A stretch of DNA of 64,000 nt from an uncultured Eubacteriales bacterium (GCA_900548005.1 URIZ01000002.1:62001-126000); one strand, 5' to 3'; positions 25,975-33,678 are shown, counted from the first letter of the stretch. Numbers and translations: made by a program. Notes: a model not told the origin generated them from the sequence alone.

Positions 25975-28443
25975 TTATTTGTTTGTCGATTTCTTTTTGT
26001 TCAAAAGTATGATCATGACGGCTACGCCGATTGAAACAACCACCACGCAAGCAACGACAATCCCTGCGATTTCTCCTGTCGACAATGCGTTTGCCTTGTT
26101 GTCTACCAACGGCTCGTCAGGCTCTCCGGGTTGAGTTGTGCCGCTTGTTAGTTTTTCAAGTTTGCTAAGCAATGAAAGATAGCTCACTTGTACGTCTTGG
26201 CTCGACTTTTCGGAGGATGAGAGCGAATGGAACATAGCGATTGCATTGGTGATTGCTTCGAGTTTTTCTTCTTTCGTGGCTTTGTCATCAACCGAATTTA
26301 CGCTGTCTTTGAAAGATTCAACGGTGTGTGAGCCGACTTTGTCGATTATTCTCGATTCTGTCTCGCCGCACTTTGTGCAAGTGTGCGACATAAGTCCCGT
26401 TGCCGTTTCGGTTGACGGAGTGACAAGACTCCAATCACCGAAAACGTGTTCGCATGCCTCGGGGATGAGCTTGGGGATCTCTTCGGTTTCAACGTGTCCG
26501 CACTTGGTGCAGGAGTGCATCTTTTCGCCCGCCGCGTCAACGGTCGGTTCTTTTGAGACAACCCATTCGCCATAGACGTGTTCGCACTCTGCCGCGCTAC
26601 CGCCGTATGTTATGACAATCGAGTCGATATACGCAGCCCCCGAGTCAGCATAGTTGATTGCAAAGTATCTGTCTGGTGTGGTGATATTCCATGTTGTGCC
26701 TGAATCGGTTGCCGTTTTTGTGCCTTGATCTGTTCCGCCTGTCGCAATCGGCGCAAAGTTTTCGTGGAACGGAGTGGGGGACGTCAATATTTGCCATTCC
26801 TTTGAGCCACCTGATCGCATCGTGATTTTTATTGACGTGATGCCTGCAGGCACTGCGCTTGAATTGAAGATATAATAGTGTGGCTTTTTGTTGGTGTTCA
26901 TTTGGATATCATCTTTGTTTGCGCCATAAATGTATCCTTTTCCATTGACTCCGCCTGAAGACCAGTTGAGCCACCCGTATGAACTCGCATTTTCAAAGCA
27001 TGATCTGTCTATTGTCAGCGATCCGCCCGTTGCCTCTTTGACAGTGATTCCGGTGATAATCGTTTCGAGATCGCCGATTTTGCAAATGACGCTTGTCGTG
27101 CCGACAGAAAGGGTGGTTTTTCTCGTCACGCCGTCAAGCCATTGGCAAGCGGAGTTGTCAAGATATCCTTTTGTGTTGTCGGAGTACGTTGCGGAGATTC
27201 TCAAACCTGCGGGATTGAATTTTTCACCGTCATTGTACACGGTTTTTGCAGGAGTTCCGTTCACTTCGATTGCGGTTACGCTCTTGACGGTGATTTGCGC
27301 CGTGCACTTGATTGACGGATTGTCCGTGCTTTGGCAAGTTATGGTTGTCGTGCCGTTTGCAACAGCGGTGACTTTGCCTGTTGCATCAATGGTTGCAACG
27401 TTGGGATTTGAAGAAATCCAAGTCAGATTGCGTTTTGCGTTTGCGGGCGCGATAGTTGCGTTGAGCGAGATTTCTTGCCCGACAGAAAGCGTGGTTGTGG
27501 CAGGGGAGAGCGAGATGCTCTCGATATCCGCGCCGCCCGTTGTGTATGTGTCGTATTTTGCCGCCACTGCTTGCAAGCGAGAATTGTAACTTTTGCCGTC
27601 ATAGCAGTAGATTTTCGTTGCAAATTCGGGATGATCGATGAAGGGATTGCGGTTGCCTTGAATCTTGAAAACCGCTTCGTTTCTTCTCATTTCTTCGGCG
27701 GTCGGCGGCTCTTGATAGTGCCATTTCATAAGCGTTTCGATATCGCCGATAGTTTTGTTTTCACCAGCTCCTAAAACAAAATTCAGATTGTAATTGTCAC
27801 CCCATCGAGTTTCAACGTACATCAAAATTCTTGCCGTTGCTCCGCGATAACCTTTTCCAGGGTAGAAATAGTTGCCTTGAAGATAACAAAGATTATCATA
27901 AGATGTTGAGCCTGCTTGTGGAACTATATTTGACGCGATTGTCGGCACTTCACCGAATTGTTTGCTACCACGATCTGAGTTGAGATTTTGTTCGGCAGGA
28001 CGAAGATGGTGAGCGTCCGATCCGACATTGCGTTCTTTATCACCATCAAAAGCCGTTCCGCCTTTTTTTGGCCATACATGTTCGCGGTTGGTTGATCCGA
28101 ACTTGCCGTTGAACGCAACGGATGTTCCGCTATAAAACCAAATTATGTTTCCGCTTTTATTGGGGTCTGCGTCCGAAGTCTTGAAAACATCGCGCAATCC
28201 GTCATAAGAAGTTAATTTGGTGTGTGTTTTTGTGATTAAGTCGGATAGTTTCGATCTAAAAGTCGCACCGTTGCTTGAGGTATCCAATGCGGCGTAATAG
28301 TCAGTGGCTTGAACGACTTGCGCGGACAAATCGAGAGATTTGATTTGATATTGCGCAAAGCCAAACAGCGTGCCGAGCACCAAAATTATCGCAAGAGCGA
28401 TTGTCAAAGACGTCGTGAAATTCTTCAAAGCGGATCTTTTCAT
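25975..28443 (-). CDS. Surface-anchored EndA/NucM-type endonuclease with Ig-like domains
   Basis: 822 residues. An N-terminal signal/anchor helix (13-30) is followed by an Endonuclease-I (beta-beta-alpha metal) domain (about 48-290) with NREHVWPK (119-126) and DAHHLRPAEQNLNSDRG (143-159), the catalytic His and Mg ligands of the EndA/NucM family. A BIG2-type domain (about 305-390) and a bacterial Ig-like domain (about 392-470) precede a beta-sandwich region. Two CxxC-bearing EHVxGxW repeats (about 650-720) come next, then a spacer and a C-terminal transmembrane helix (about 793-815) with KKKSTNK. It probably degrades extracellular DNA at the cell surface for nucleotide or phosphate supply. Confidence 0.88.
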   Translation of the reverse strand: MKRSALKNFTTSLTIALAIILVLGTLFGFAQYQIKSLDLSAQVVQATDYYAALDTSSNGATFRSKLSDLITKTHTKLTSYDGLRDVFKTSDADPNKSGNIIWFYSGTSVAFNGKFGSTNREHVWPKKGGTAFDGDKERNVGSDAHHLRPAEQNLNSDRGSKQFGEVPTIASNIVPQAGSTSYDNLCYLQGNYFYPGKGYRGATARILMYVETRWGDNYNLNFVLGAGENKTIGDIETLMKWHYQEPPTAEEMRRNEAVFKIQGNRNPFIDHPEFATKIYCYDGKSYNSRLQAVAAKYDTYTTGGADIESISLSPATTTLSVGQEISLNATIAPANAKRNLTWISSNPNVATIDATGKVTAVANGTTTITCQSTDNPSIKCTAQITVKSVTAIEVNGTPAKTVYNDGEKFNPAGLRISATYSDNTKGYLDNSACQWLDGVTRKTTLSVGTTSVICKIGDLETIITGITVKEATGGSLTIDRSCFENASSYGWLNWSSGGVNGKGYIYGANKDDIQMNTNKKPHYYIFNSSAVPAGITSIKITMRSGGSKEWQILTSPTPFHENFAPIATGGTDQGTKTATDSGTTWNITTPDRYFAINYADSGAAYIDSIVITYGGSAAECEHVYGEWVVSKEPTVDAAGEKMHSCTKCGHVETEEIPKLIPEACEHVFGDWSLVTPSTETATGLMSHTCTKCGETESRIIDKVGSHTVESFKDSVNSVDDKATKEEKLEAITNAIAMFHSLSSSEKSSQDVQVSYLSLLSKLEKLTSGTTQPGEPDEPLVDNKANALSTGEIAGIVVACVVVVSIGVAVMIILLNKKKSTNK

Positions 28444-28487
28444 TTTCTTCCTTCAAGTTTAGAGCTCAAAGCCCTTTTTATGATATT

Positions 28488-28516
28488 AGTATATCATAAG
28501 CACAAGGCATATTCAA
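28488..28516 (-). promoter_or_regulatory. Promoter of the surface nuclease gene
   Basis: On the minus strand, TTGAAT (28511-28516) and TATACT (28488-28493) are 17 bp apart. Confidence 0.6.
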
Positions 28517-28607
28517 GTGCAAACGTTATTTTGCGGACAAAACGTACGGTTATTTTTCGCTGGCGAGAAAATACCGCTCGAAAATGCGCTAGGCGGCTTG
28601 AAATCCC

Positions 28608-28643
28608 TTGACGAAACGTGATTATGATGTCATAATTTTCGTC
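28608..28643 (+). promoter_or_regulatory. Promoter and palindromic operator of the smsCB pair
   Basis: TTGACG (28608-28613) and CATAAT (28631-28636) are 17 bp apart. ATTATGA (28621-28627) and TCATAAT (28630-28636) form a dyad around TG that includes the -10. It is flanked by a second pair, GACGAAA (28610-28616) and TTTCGTC (28637-28643). This looks like a repressor site, plausibly for an Fe-S-sensing regulator. Confidence 0.6.
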
Positions 28644-28668
28644 GAAAATACCAAAGAGAAGGACATAT

Positions 28669-29403
28669 ATGCTTGAGCTTAAAGACGTGCGCTATTCGGT
28701 TGACGATCACGGCGCGCAAAAGGAAATCATAAAAGGCATCAGTTTGAAGCTTGACGAGAAATTTGTCGCATTCACAGGTCCCAACGGCGGTGGAAAATCC
28801 ACGCTTGCAAAACTTGTGATGGGCATCATCAAGCCCACAAGCGGCAAAATTTATCTTGACGGCGTGGACATCACGGATATGTCCGTCACCGATCGCGCAA
28901 AAGCGGGCATAGCGTTTGCTTTTCAACAACCCGTGCGGTTCAAGGGTATCACGGTGTCCGACCTTATCAATATCGCAAGCGGCAAAACGCTCTCGATATC
29001 CGAGATTTGCGGATATTTGTCCGAAGTGGGGCTTTGCGCGCGCGATTATGTGGATAGGCAAGTCAATTCAAGTCTTTCGGGTGGCGAATTGAAGCGCATT
29101 GAGATTGCAGTCACGCTTGCACGCAAGGCAAAAATCACCGTCTTTGACGAGCCTGAGGCAGGCATCGACCTTTGGAGTTTCAACAGCCTTATCACCGTTT
29201 TCGAGCGTTTGTCCAAGTCGATAAACGGCTCGATTCTCATCATATCGCATCAAGAGCGCATTCTCGACATCGCGGACAGAATCGTGGTCATCGCTGACGG
29301 CAAGGTCAAGACGGACGGAGCAAAAGACGACGTTTTGCCGAGCCTTCTTGCTCGCTCGACTTGTCAGGCACTCACGGACAAAGCGCAGGGGGTGGCAAAA
29401 TGA
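28669..29403 (+). CDS. sufC: SufC-like ABC ATPase (SmsC)
   Basis: 244-residue Fe-S cluster assembly ATPase. Walker A GPNGGGKS (37-44), FQQPVRFKGI (the Q-loop with the PVRF context characteristic of SufC), LSGGE (136-140), Walker B ITVFDEPEAGID and the H-loop ISHQERI. There is no transmembrane partner; the next gene encodes the single SufB/D-type scaffold. The pair corresponds to the minimal SUF (SMS) arrangement of anaerobes. GAAGGA precedes ATG 28669. Confidence 0.93.
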   Translation: MLELKDVRYSVDDHGAQKEIIKGISLKLDEKFVAFTGPNGGGKSTLAKLVMGIIKPTSGKIYLDGVDITDMSVTDRAKAGIAFAFQQPVRFKGITVSDLINIASGKTLSISEICGYLSEVGLCARDYVDRQVNSSLSGGELKRIEIAVTLARKAKITVFDEPEAGIDLWSFNSLITVFERLSKSINGSILIISHQERILDIADRIVVIADGKVKTDGAKDDVLPSLLARSTCQALTDKAQGVAK

Positions 29404-30323
29404 GTTTCGGAAAAATCGAAAAAGACTTGCTCAAAGAGATAGCGGATTTGGAAAGTATTCCGCAAGGTGCATACAACATCCGCGACAACGGCAAACTTGC
29501 GGGTAGAAACGTCACCGCCAATATCGATATTCGCACCAAAACCGACAAGCCGGGCATCGACATTTTCATCAAGTCCGCAACCAAGGGCGAGAGAGTGGAT
29601 ATCCCCGTCATATTGACCGAAACAGGGCTTGACGATCTCGTCTACAACGATTTCTACGTTGAAGACGGCGCGGACGTCACGATTGTTGCGGGATGCGGCA
29701 TACACAATGCAGGCGGGCTGAAAAGCGAGCATGACGGCATCCATTCATTCCACATCGGCAAGGGCGCAAAGGTGATGTACGTTGAAAAGCATTACGGCGA
29801 AGGAGACGGCTCGGGCGAGAGAGTGCTCAATCCCACAACCATCATCGAGATTGACGAAAACGGATATATGATCATGGAAACGGCGCAAATCAAAGGCGTG
29901 GATTCGGCAATTCGAAAGACGGATGCAACGCTCAAAGACGGAGCAACGCTCATCATCCACGAGAAAATTCTCACGCACGGCAAACAGTACGCCGAAACGC
30001 AGTTCCATGTTGCGCTCAACGGCAAAAATTCGGGCGCGCACGTTGTGTCGAGAGCCATTGCAAAAGATCAGTCGCATCAAAAGTACGTTTCTTGTATAGA
30101 CGGCAACAATCTCTGCTCGGGACACACCGAGTGTGACGCTATCATCATGGACAAGGGCACTGTCACCGCCATGCCAGAGCTAAACGCCAACAGCGTGGAC
30201 GCAAGCCTTATTCACGAGGCGGCAATCGGCAAGATCGCAGGGGAGCAACTCGTCAAACTTATGTCCCTCGGACTCACCGAAAAGGAAGCCGAAGAGAAGA
30301 TTGTCAACGGGTTTTTGAAATAA
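29400..30323 (+). CDS. sufB: SufB/SufD-like scaffold protein (SmsB)
   Basis: 307-residue SufBD-core beta-helix protein, starting at ATG 29400, which overlaps the sufC stop (ATGA). Conserved segments are GCGIHNAGGLKSEHDGIHSFHIGKGAKVMYVEKH (split here across residues 93-126), NSGAHVVSRAIAKDQSHQ, and the C-terminal DASLIHEAAIGKIAGEQ with the His/Glu ligands expected at the cluster site. It is shorter than SufB of the full SUF system (~470). No sufS, sufU or sufE is adjacent, so the sulfur donor is encoded elsewhere. Confidence 0.92.
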   Translation: MSFGKIEKDLLKEIADLESIPQGAYNIRDNGKLAGRNVTANIDIRTKTDKPGIDIFIKSATKGERVDIPVILTETGLDDLVYNDFYVEDGADVTIVAGCGIHNAGGLKSEHDGIHSFHIGKGAKVMYVEKHYGEGDGSGERVLNPTTIIEIDENGYMIMETAQIKGVDSAIRKTDATLKDGATLIIHEKILTHGKQYAETQFHVALNGKNSGAHVVSRAIAKDQSHQKYVSCIDGNNLCSGHTECDAIIMDKGTVTAMPELNANSVDASLIHEAAIGKIAGEQLVKLMSLGLTEKEAEEKIVNGFLK

Positions 30324-30357
30324 ATCAAAAAATAATCAGATAAGTTGCGTCAAGCAC

Positions 30358-30386
30358 TTGTCAAAAAACGATTGTTCATATATAAT
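30358..30386 (+). promoter_or_regulatory. Promoter of the tRNA-Ser leader transcript
   Basis: TTGTCA (30358-30363) and TATAAT (30381-30386) are 17 bp apart. The predicted start (~30393) lies 283 nt upstream of the tRNA. Confidence 0.7.
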
Positions 30387-30392
30387 AATCGT

Positions 30393-30492
30393 CGTTGGGT
30401 AAGCGGTTATCCGCCGAACAGTTGGGGGAATGGATTTGTTTACCATGGCTTCCAACTGCCACCCATGTAAATTCAACTTAATACTTACTTTT
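30393..30492 (+). ncRNA. Structured leader RNA ahead of the tRNA-Ser repeats (unclassified)
   Basis: The transcript start is followed by a small GCGG/CCGC hairpin (30413-30424 region). A longer hairpin joins AGTTGG (about 30420-30425) to CCAACT, and a competing helix pairs CATGG with CCATG. The last two cannot form together. No protein start with a ribosome binding site is seen. It could be a processed 5' leader or an independent small RNA; I do not recognise a family. Confidence 0.4.
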
Positions 30493-30675
30493 GGAGAAGT
30501 CGCGGACTATGGTACTGCGTACCAAACACCCGACATCCCATTCATAAATTCATGGAGAAGTCGTGGACTATGGTACTACGTACCAAACGCCCGACATCCC
30601 ATTCATAAACTCATGGAGAAGTCGTGGACTATGGTACTACGTACCAAACGCCCGACATCCCATTCATAAACTCAT
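30493..30675 (+). repeat. Three 61-bp tandem repeats in phase with the tRNA-Ser 5' end
   Basis: Units start at 30493, 30554 and 30615, and the tRNA itself starts exactly 61 bp later at 30676. Each unit begins with GGAGAAGTCG, the first ten bases of the mature tRNA. It then diverges into a small hairpin (GGTAC, 3-nt loop, GTACC) framed by GTCG and CGAC, and ends with the same leader (CATAAA-TCAT) that precedes the tRNA. Units 2 and 3 are identical; unit 1 differs at a few positions. Confidence 0.9.
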
Positions 30676-30768
30676 GGAGAAGTCGCCTAGTTTGGTCGAG
30701 GGCGCGCGACTGGAAATCGCGTAACCGTCAAAAGCGGTTCAAGAGTTCGAATCTCTTCTTCTCCGCCA
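30676..30768 (+). tRNA. tRNA-Ser (anticodon GGA)
   Basis: Acceptor stem GGAGAAG/CTTCTCC, anticodon stem CGCGA/TCGCG with loop CTGGAAA (anticodon GGA, reading UCC/UCU), a long variable arm (ACCGTC-AAAA-GCGGT region) typical of class II serine tRNAs, and a T arm AGAG-TTCGAAT-CTCT. The CCA is encoded (30766-30768). Confidence 0.95.
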
Positions 30769-30776
30769 CCAAAATG

Positions 30777-30883
30777 CAATCCTACGCAACCCGTAGGGTT
30801 GCTTTTTTCTTTTCCCCGCAACCGTGCTCGCACAAGTTTGCGGGGAAAAGAAAAAGGCACACATGCGTAGCATGGTAGGATTG
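30777..30883. repeat. 107-bp hairpin element, copy A (MITE-like)
   Basis: Ends CAATCCTAC and GTAGGATTG are 9-bp terminal inverted repeats. Inside are a GCAACCC/GGGTTGC hairpin followed by a T-run (a working terminator for the tRNA transcript) and a 13-bp stem built on CTTTTCCCCGCAA. A nearly identical copy lies at 33679-33784. Both follow a copy of the tRNA 3' end CTCCGCCA. Confidence 0.85.
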
Positions 30884-31222
30884 CATTTGTTGGCAGAAGA
30901 CCTGCGGCGCAAGGAGATGTTCGTTGCTTGCAACGACTTACGTCTTCTTCTCAAACCGTGCTCGCACGAGTTTGCGGAGAAAAGGGAAAAGCAAACATGC
31001 GTAGCATGGTAGGATTGCTATCGTTGGCAGGATACCTGCGGAGCAAAGAGATGTTCGTTGCCTGCAACGACTTACGTCTTCTTCTCAAGCCGTGCCCCAA
31101 CGAGTTTGCGGGGGAAAGAAAAAGGCACACATGCGCAGCATGGTAGGATTGCTATCGTTGGCAGGAGACCTGCGGAGCAAAGAGATGTTCGTTGCCTGCA
31201 ACGACTTACGTCTTCTTCTCAC
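30821..31222. repeat. Three 134-bp imperfect tandem repeats
   Basis: Units at 30821, 30955 and 31089 (the same accCGTG/gcCGTG landmark recurs at exactly 134-bp steps). Each contains part of the 107-bp hairpin element, then GGCAGGAxACCTGCGGAGCAAAGAGATG and a GTTGC/GCAAC mini-hairpin. Unit 1 overlaps element A. No unique spacers, so not CRISPR. The short ORFs across it are repeats of one another and are not genes. 31223-31331 shows nothing recognisable. Confidence 0.85.
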
Positions 31223-31331
31223 GGTCACAACCGTTACTGACTTAAGCGGGCAAATAGTCGAGCTTTAAACTTCCTAAAAAGCTGTGCGCTTGTTATGATG
31301 AAAAATATATCGTGAATCGCATTTTATAATA

Positions 31332-31360
31332 TTGATTTTCTACAGAACTTATGATATGAT
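31332..31360 (+). promoter_or_regulatory. Promoter of the 31366 structured RNA
   Basis: TTGATT (31332-31337) and TATGAT (31355-31360) are 17 bp apart; the predicted start is the first base of the RNA's closing helix. Confidence 0.65.
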
Positions 31361-31365
31361 GACAA

Positions 31366-31548
31366 TACCACATTATTTTCGAATATTTTAGAGGGTGTAT
31401 TATGCCCGTTTGAGGACGATACTGCTATCGGTAGCAATATACGGTATCGCAACAATAATCGTTCTCAATGATTATTCGAAAATAGTGTGGTAACTATGCG
31501 AGATGTATATTCTACAGTGTCGTCTCTCATAGGGGCGGCACTTTTTTT
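31366..31548 (+). ncRNA. Candidate ~183-nt structured RNA with own promoter and terminator
   Basis: The predicted 5' end begins a 20-bp helix (31366-31385 with 31473-31492, one G-U pair). Inside are a GGGU/GCCC hairpin (31393-31407), an 11-bp helix (31410-31420 with 31458-31468) and an apical TGCTA-TCGG-TAGCA hairpin. After a short linker it ends in a 10-bp GU-containing terminator stem (31517-31541) with seven Ts. No ORF with a ribosome binding site lies inside. Length and closed shape recall 6S RNA, but I do not see enough to call it that. Confidence 0.65.
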
Positions 31549-31585
31549 GTACCGTTCTTAGTACAATCAATATTTTATAATCAGT

Positions 31586-31880
31586 AAATACTATGCGGTA
31601 TGCGATTATGATTGAAAAATTAAAACAAAAGGAGTATAATTATTATGGCAGGAAAAGTTTATATAGTTAATCAAGAGTATAAAGCACAATATAAGGTTTT
31701 CTTTGTAGACCAACAATACAAAGAAAAAAATGCAGAAATTATTAAAGGTTGTAAACTTGTAAATCAAGAATATCAGGCAGATATCAAGGTATTTATTGTA
31801 AGTCAAGAATACAAAGCTGATATTAAAATAATGAGAAAGAATTTCCCGACGGCATAAAATCATATTACCGCATAGTATTT
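31586..31880. repeat. 15-bp perfect inverted repeats boxing the small repeat-protein gene
   Basis: AAATACTATGCGGTA (31586-31600) and its exact reverse complement (31866-31880) enclose the 31645-31857 gene with its ribosome binding site. The downstream repeat ends just before the ribosome binding site of the DUF262 gene. Confidence 0.75.
31645..31857 (+). CDS. 70-residue tandem beta-repeat protein
   Basis: Composed of four imperfect copies of a V-x-x-V-x-Q-E-Y-K-A-x-x-K pattern: VYIVNQEYKAQYKV, FFVDQQYKEK, KLVNQEYQADIKV and FIVSQEYKADIKI. Alternating hydrophobic/polar residues predict a repeated strand-turn structure. There is no signal peptide or transmembrane helix. Similar small repeat proteins with YxA motifs occur in other bacteria without known function. 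AAAGGAG (about 31628) precedes ATG 31645. It sits between a structured RNA and a DUF262 nuclease gene and is boxed by inverted repeats, suggesting a role in the same module. Confidence 0.75.
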   Translation: MAGKVYIVNQEYKAQYKVFFVDQQYKEKNAEIIKGCKLVNQEYQADIKVFIVSQEYKADIKIMRKNFPTA

Positions 31881-31898
31881 GTAAATTTTGGAGGCTAT

Positions 31899-33641
31899 AT
31901 GTCAAAACTTAATGTTGATCAAAAAACTATTAAAGATTTATTTCAAGAGAAGAAGTCGGATTTTTTAATTCCAGACTACCAACGACCATATGCGTGGGGT
32001 GAGACCGAATGTCTGACTTTATGGGAAGATATTTTTTCATTTGCTTTTCCTAACGATGATTACAGTCTGTTTGATAGTGATAACGATGAGTACTTTTTGG
32101 GTCCGATAGTAACTTTTAAGAACGAAGACAAAAAACTTGAAATTATAGACGGACAGCAGAGACTTACAACATTGATGTTGTTGTTGCGTGCTTTTTATTC
32201 GAAATTCGATAATATGCGGGACGAAAACTCTCGGACAACACGTGAGATAATTGAACGTTGTATTTGGAAGACAGACGAATTTGGAAAACCAAAAAAGTCA
32301 GAACTAAAAATCGATTCGGAAGTGGCAACGGATAATGATAAGGATGAGTTCCTCGAAATATTAAAAAACGGGGTATCAAAAAACGGAAATAAAAGTCGTT
32401 ATGCTCAAAATTATCAGTTTTTTCAAGGGAAAATAGCGGAATTTTTGACCAACTATCCAAGTTATTTTTCTTATTTACCTGTTCGAATTCTTAACAACTG
32501 CATTTTATTACCCATTGAAGCTGATAATCAAGATACAGCGTTAAGGATCTTTTCGACATTAAACGACAGAGGCAAACCACTTTCCGATGCTGATATTTTC
32601 AAAGCACAATTCTACAAATATTATAAATCGATTAACTTAAAAAATGAATTTATAGAAAAATGGAAGAACCTTGAAGAATTGTGCAACAGCCTTTTCCCGA
32701 ATTCATCAGGAACACCTATGGACGAGCTCTTTACTCGATATATGTACTTTGAACGTGCAAAGCGTGGTATTTCATCGTCAACAACGGAAGCATTGAGAAA
32801 GTTTTATGAAAAAGATTCTTATCAATTACTCAAGAATCAAACCACATTAGACAATCTTATTGACTTGGCTGATTTTTGGAAGGACGTATCCGTTCAGGAT
32901 GACGTGCGTTTTTCCGATAGGGTTTTAAGGCAATTATATGTGCTAAACTATGCGCCTAATGGTATGTGGACTTATTTTGTTTCTGTATATTATCTTCAAA
33001 ATAGAGACGAAAACGGAAAACTTAAAGATGATGATTTTTATACTTTCTTGCAAAAAGTTATTTCGTTTGTTTGGGCTTATGCAATCACAAATCCCGGTGT
33101 AAACGCACTGCGCTCACCGATTTACTCCGAGATGATAAACATTGTGAACGAAAAGCCTGTCACTTTTGAAAAGTATAAATTTGACGAGACAACTGTTAGG
33201 AGTTTGTTTAATACATATACTTTTAGTAATATCAGACCGTTAACAAAGTCCATATTGGTTTGGTGGATGTTCCAAAATTCAAATCAATGTCTCCTATCTC
33301 TTGACACATCAATAGAGATAGAACATATATTTGCAAAGAATAGACAAAACAAAGAACAAAGTCTTTCCGACGCACGAAAACTTGAACAAATCGGGAATAA
33401 AGCTATCTTGGAAAAAAGAATTAATATCCGTGCTTCAGATTATAGGTTTGTTGATAAAATCAAGTATTATCAAGGCTTTACAAATGGGCGAAATCAAGTT
33501 AAGGAAGGCACAAAGAACGCTGAATTGTTAGATTTATCAAGTACTCAAACAGATTTTACTGAAATCAATATTGATAATCGAAACACAACAATCCTTGATA
33601 CATTTATTGATTTCATTAAACAAAATGGTTTGATGCAATAA
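31899..33641 (+). CDS. DUF262/DUF1524 protein, GmrSD-like restriction nuclease
   Basis: 580 residues. The N-terminal DUF262 domain has IPDYQRPYAWGE (24-35) and DGQQRLTTL (84-92), the nucleotide-binding/hydrolysing motif of GmrS, DndB/SspE-like and ParB-related folds. The C-terminal DUF1524 domain has an HNH-type nuclease motif (EIEHIFAKNR near residue 475, then GNKAILEKRINI and SDYRFVDKIK). Fused GmrS-GmrD proteins are type IV enzymes that cut modified (e.g. glucosylated hydroxymethylcytosine) phage DNA. Noticeably AT-rich and different in codon use from the flanking genes, consistent with transfer. GGAGG precedes ATG 31899. Confidence 0.88.
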   Translation: MSKLNVDQKTIKDLFQEKKSDFLIPDYQRPYAWGETECLTLWEDIFSFAFPNDDYSLFDSDNDEYFLGPIVTFKNEDKKLEIIDGQQRLTTLMLLLRAFYSKFDNMRDENSRTTREIIERCIWKTDEFGKPKKSELKIDSEVATDNDKDEFLEILKNGVSKNGNKSRYAQNYQFFQGKIAEFLTNYPSYFSYLPVRILNNCILLPIEADNQDTALRIFSTLNDRGKPLSDADIFKAQFYKYYKSINLKNEFIEKWKNLEELCNSLFPNSSGTPMDELFTRYMYFERAKRGISSSTTEALRKFYEKDSYQLLKNQTTLDNLIDLADFWKDVSVQDDVRFSDRVLRQLYVLNYAPNGMWTYFVSVYYLQNRDENGKLKDDDFYTFLQKVISFVWAYAITNPGVNALRSPIYSEMINIVNEKPVTFEKYKFDETTVRSLFNTYTFSNIRPLTKSILVWWMFQNSNQCLLSLDTSIEIEHIFAKNRQNKEQSLSDARKLEQIGNKAILEKRINIRASDYRFVDKIKYYQGFTNGRNQVKEGTKNAELLDLSSTQTDFTEINIDNRNTTILDTFIDFIKQNGLMQ

Positions 33642-33678
33642 AATTCGATTTACGTTATTAACGCTCCGCCAACGAAAG

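Noticed and set aside
30393..30492. T-box or SRP RNA ahead of tRNA-Ser
   Set aside because: The T-box antiterminator sequence and the SRP tetraloop motif are absent.
30493..31222. CRISPR array
   Set aside because: The repeats are directly adjacent with no unique spacers, units are 61 or 134 bp, and no cas gene is nearby.
30430..31240. Short plus-strand frames through the repeat arrays
   Set aside because: They are translations of the 61-bp and 134-bp repeats, repeat one another and have no ribosome binding sites.
31366..31548. 6S RNA assignment for the new ncRNA
   Set aside because: Size and closed shape fit, but I cannot identify the promoter-mimicking central bubble, so it is left unclassified.
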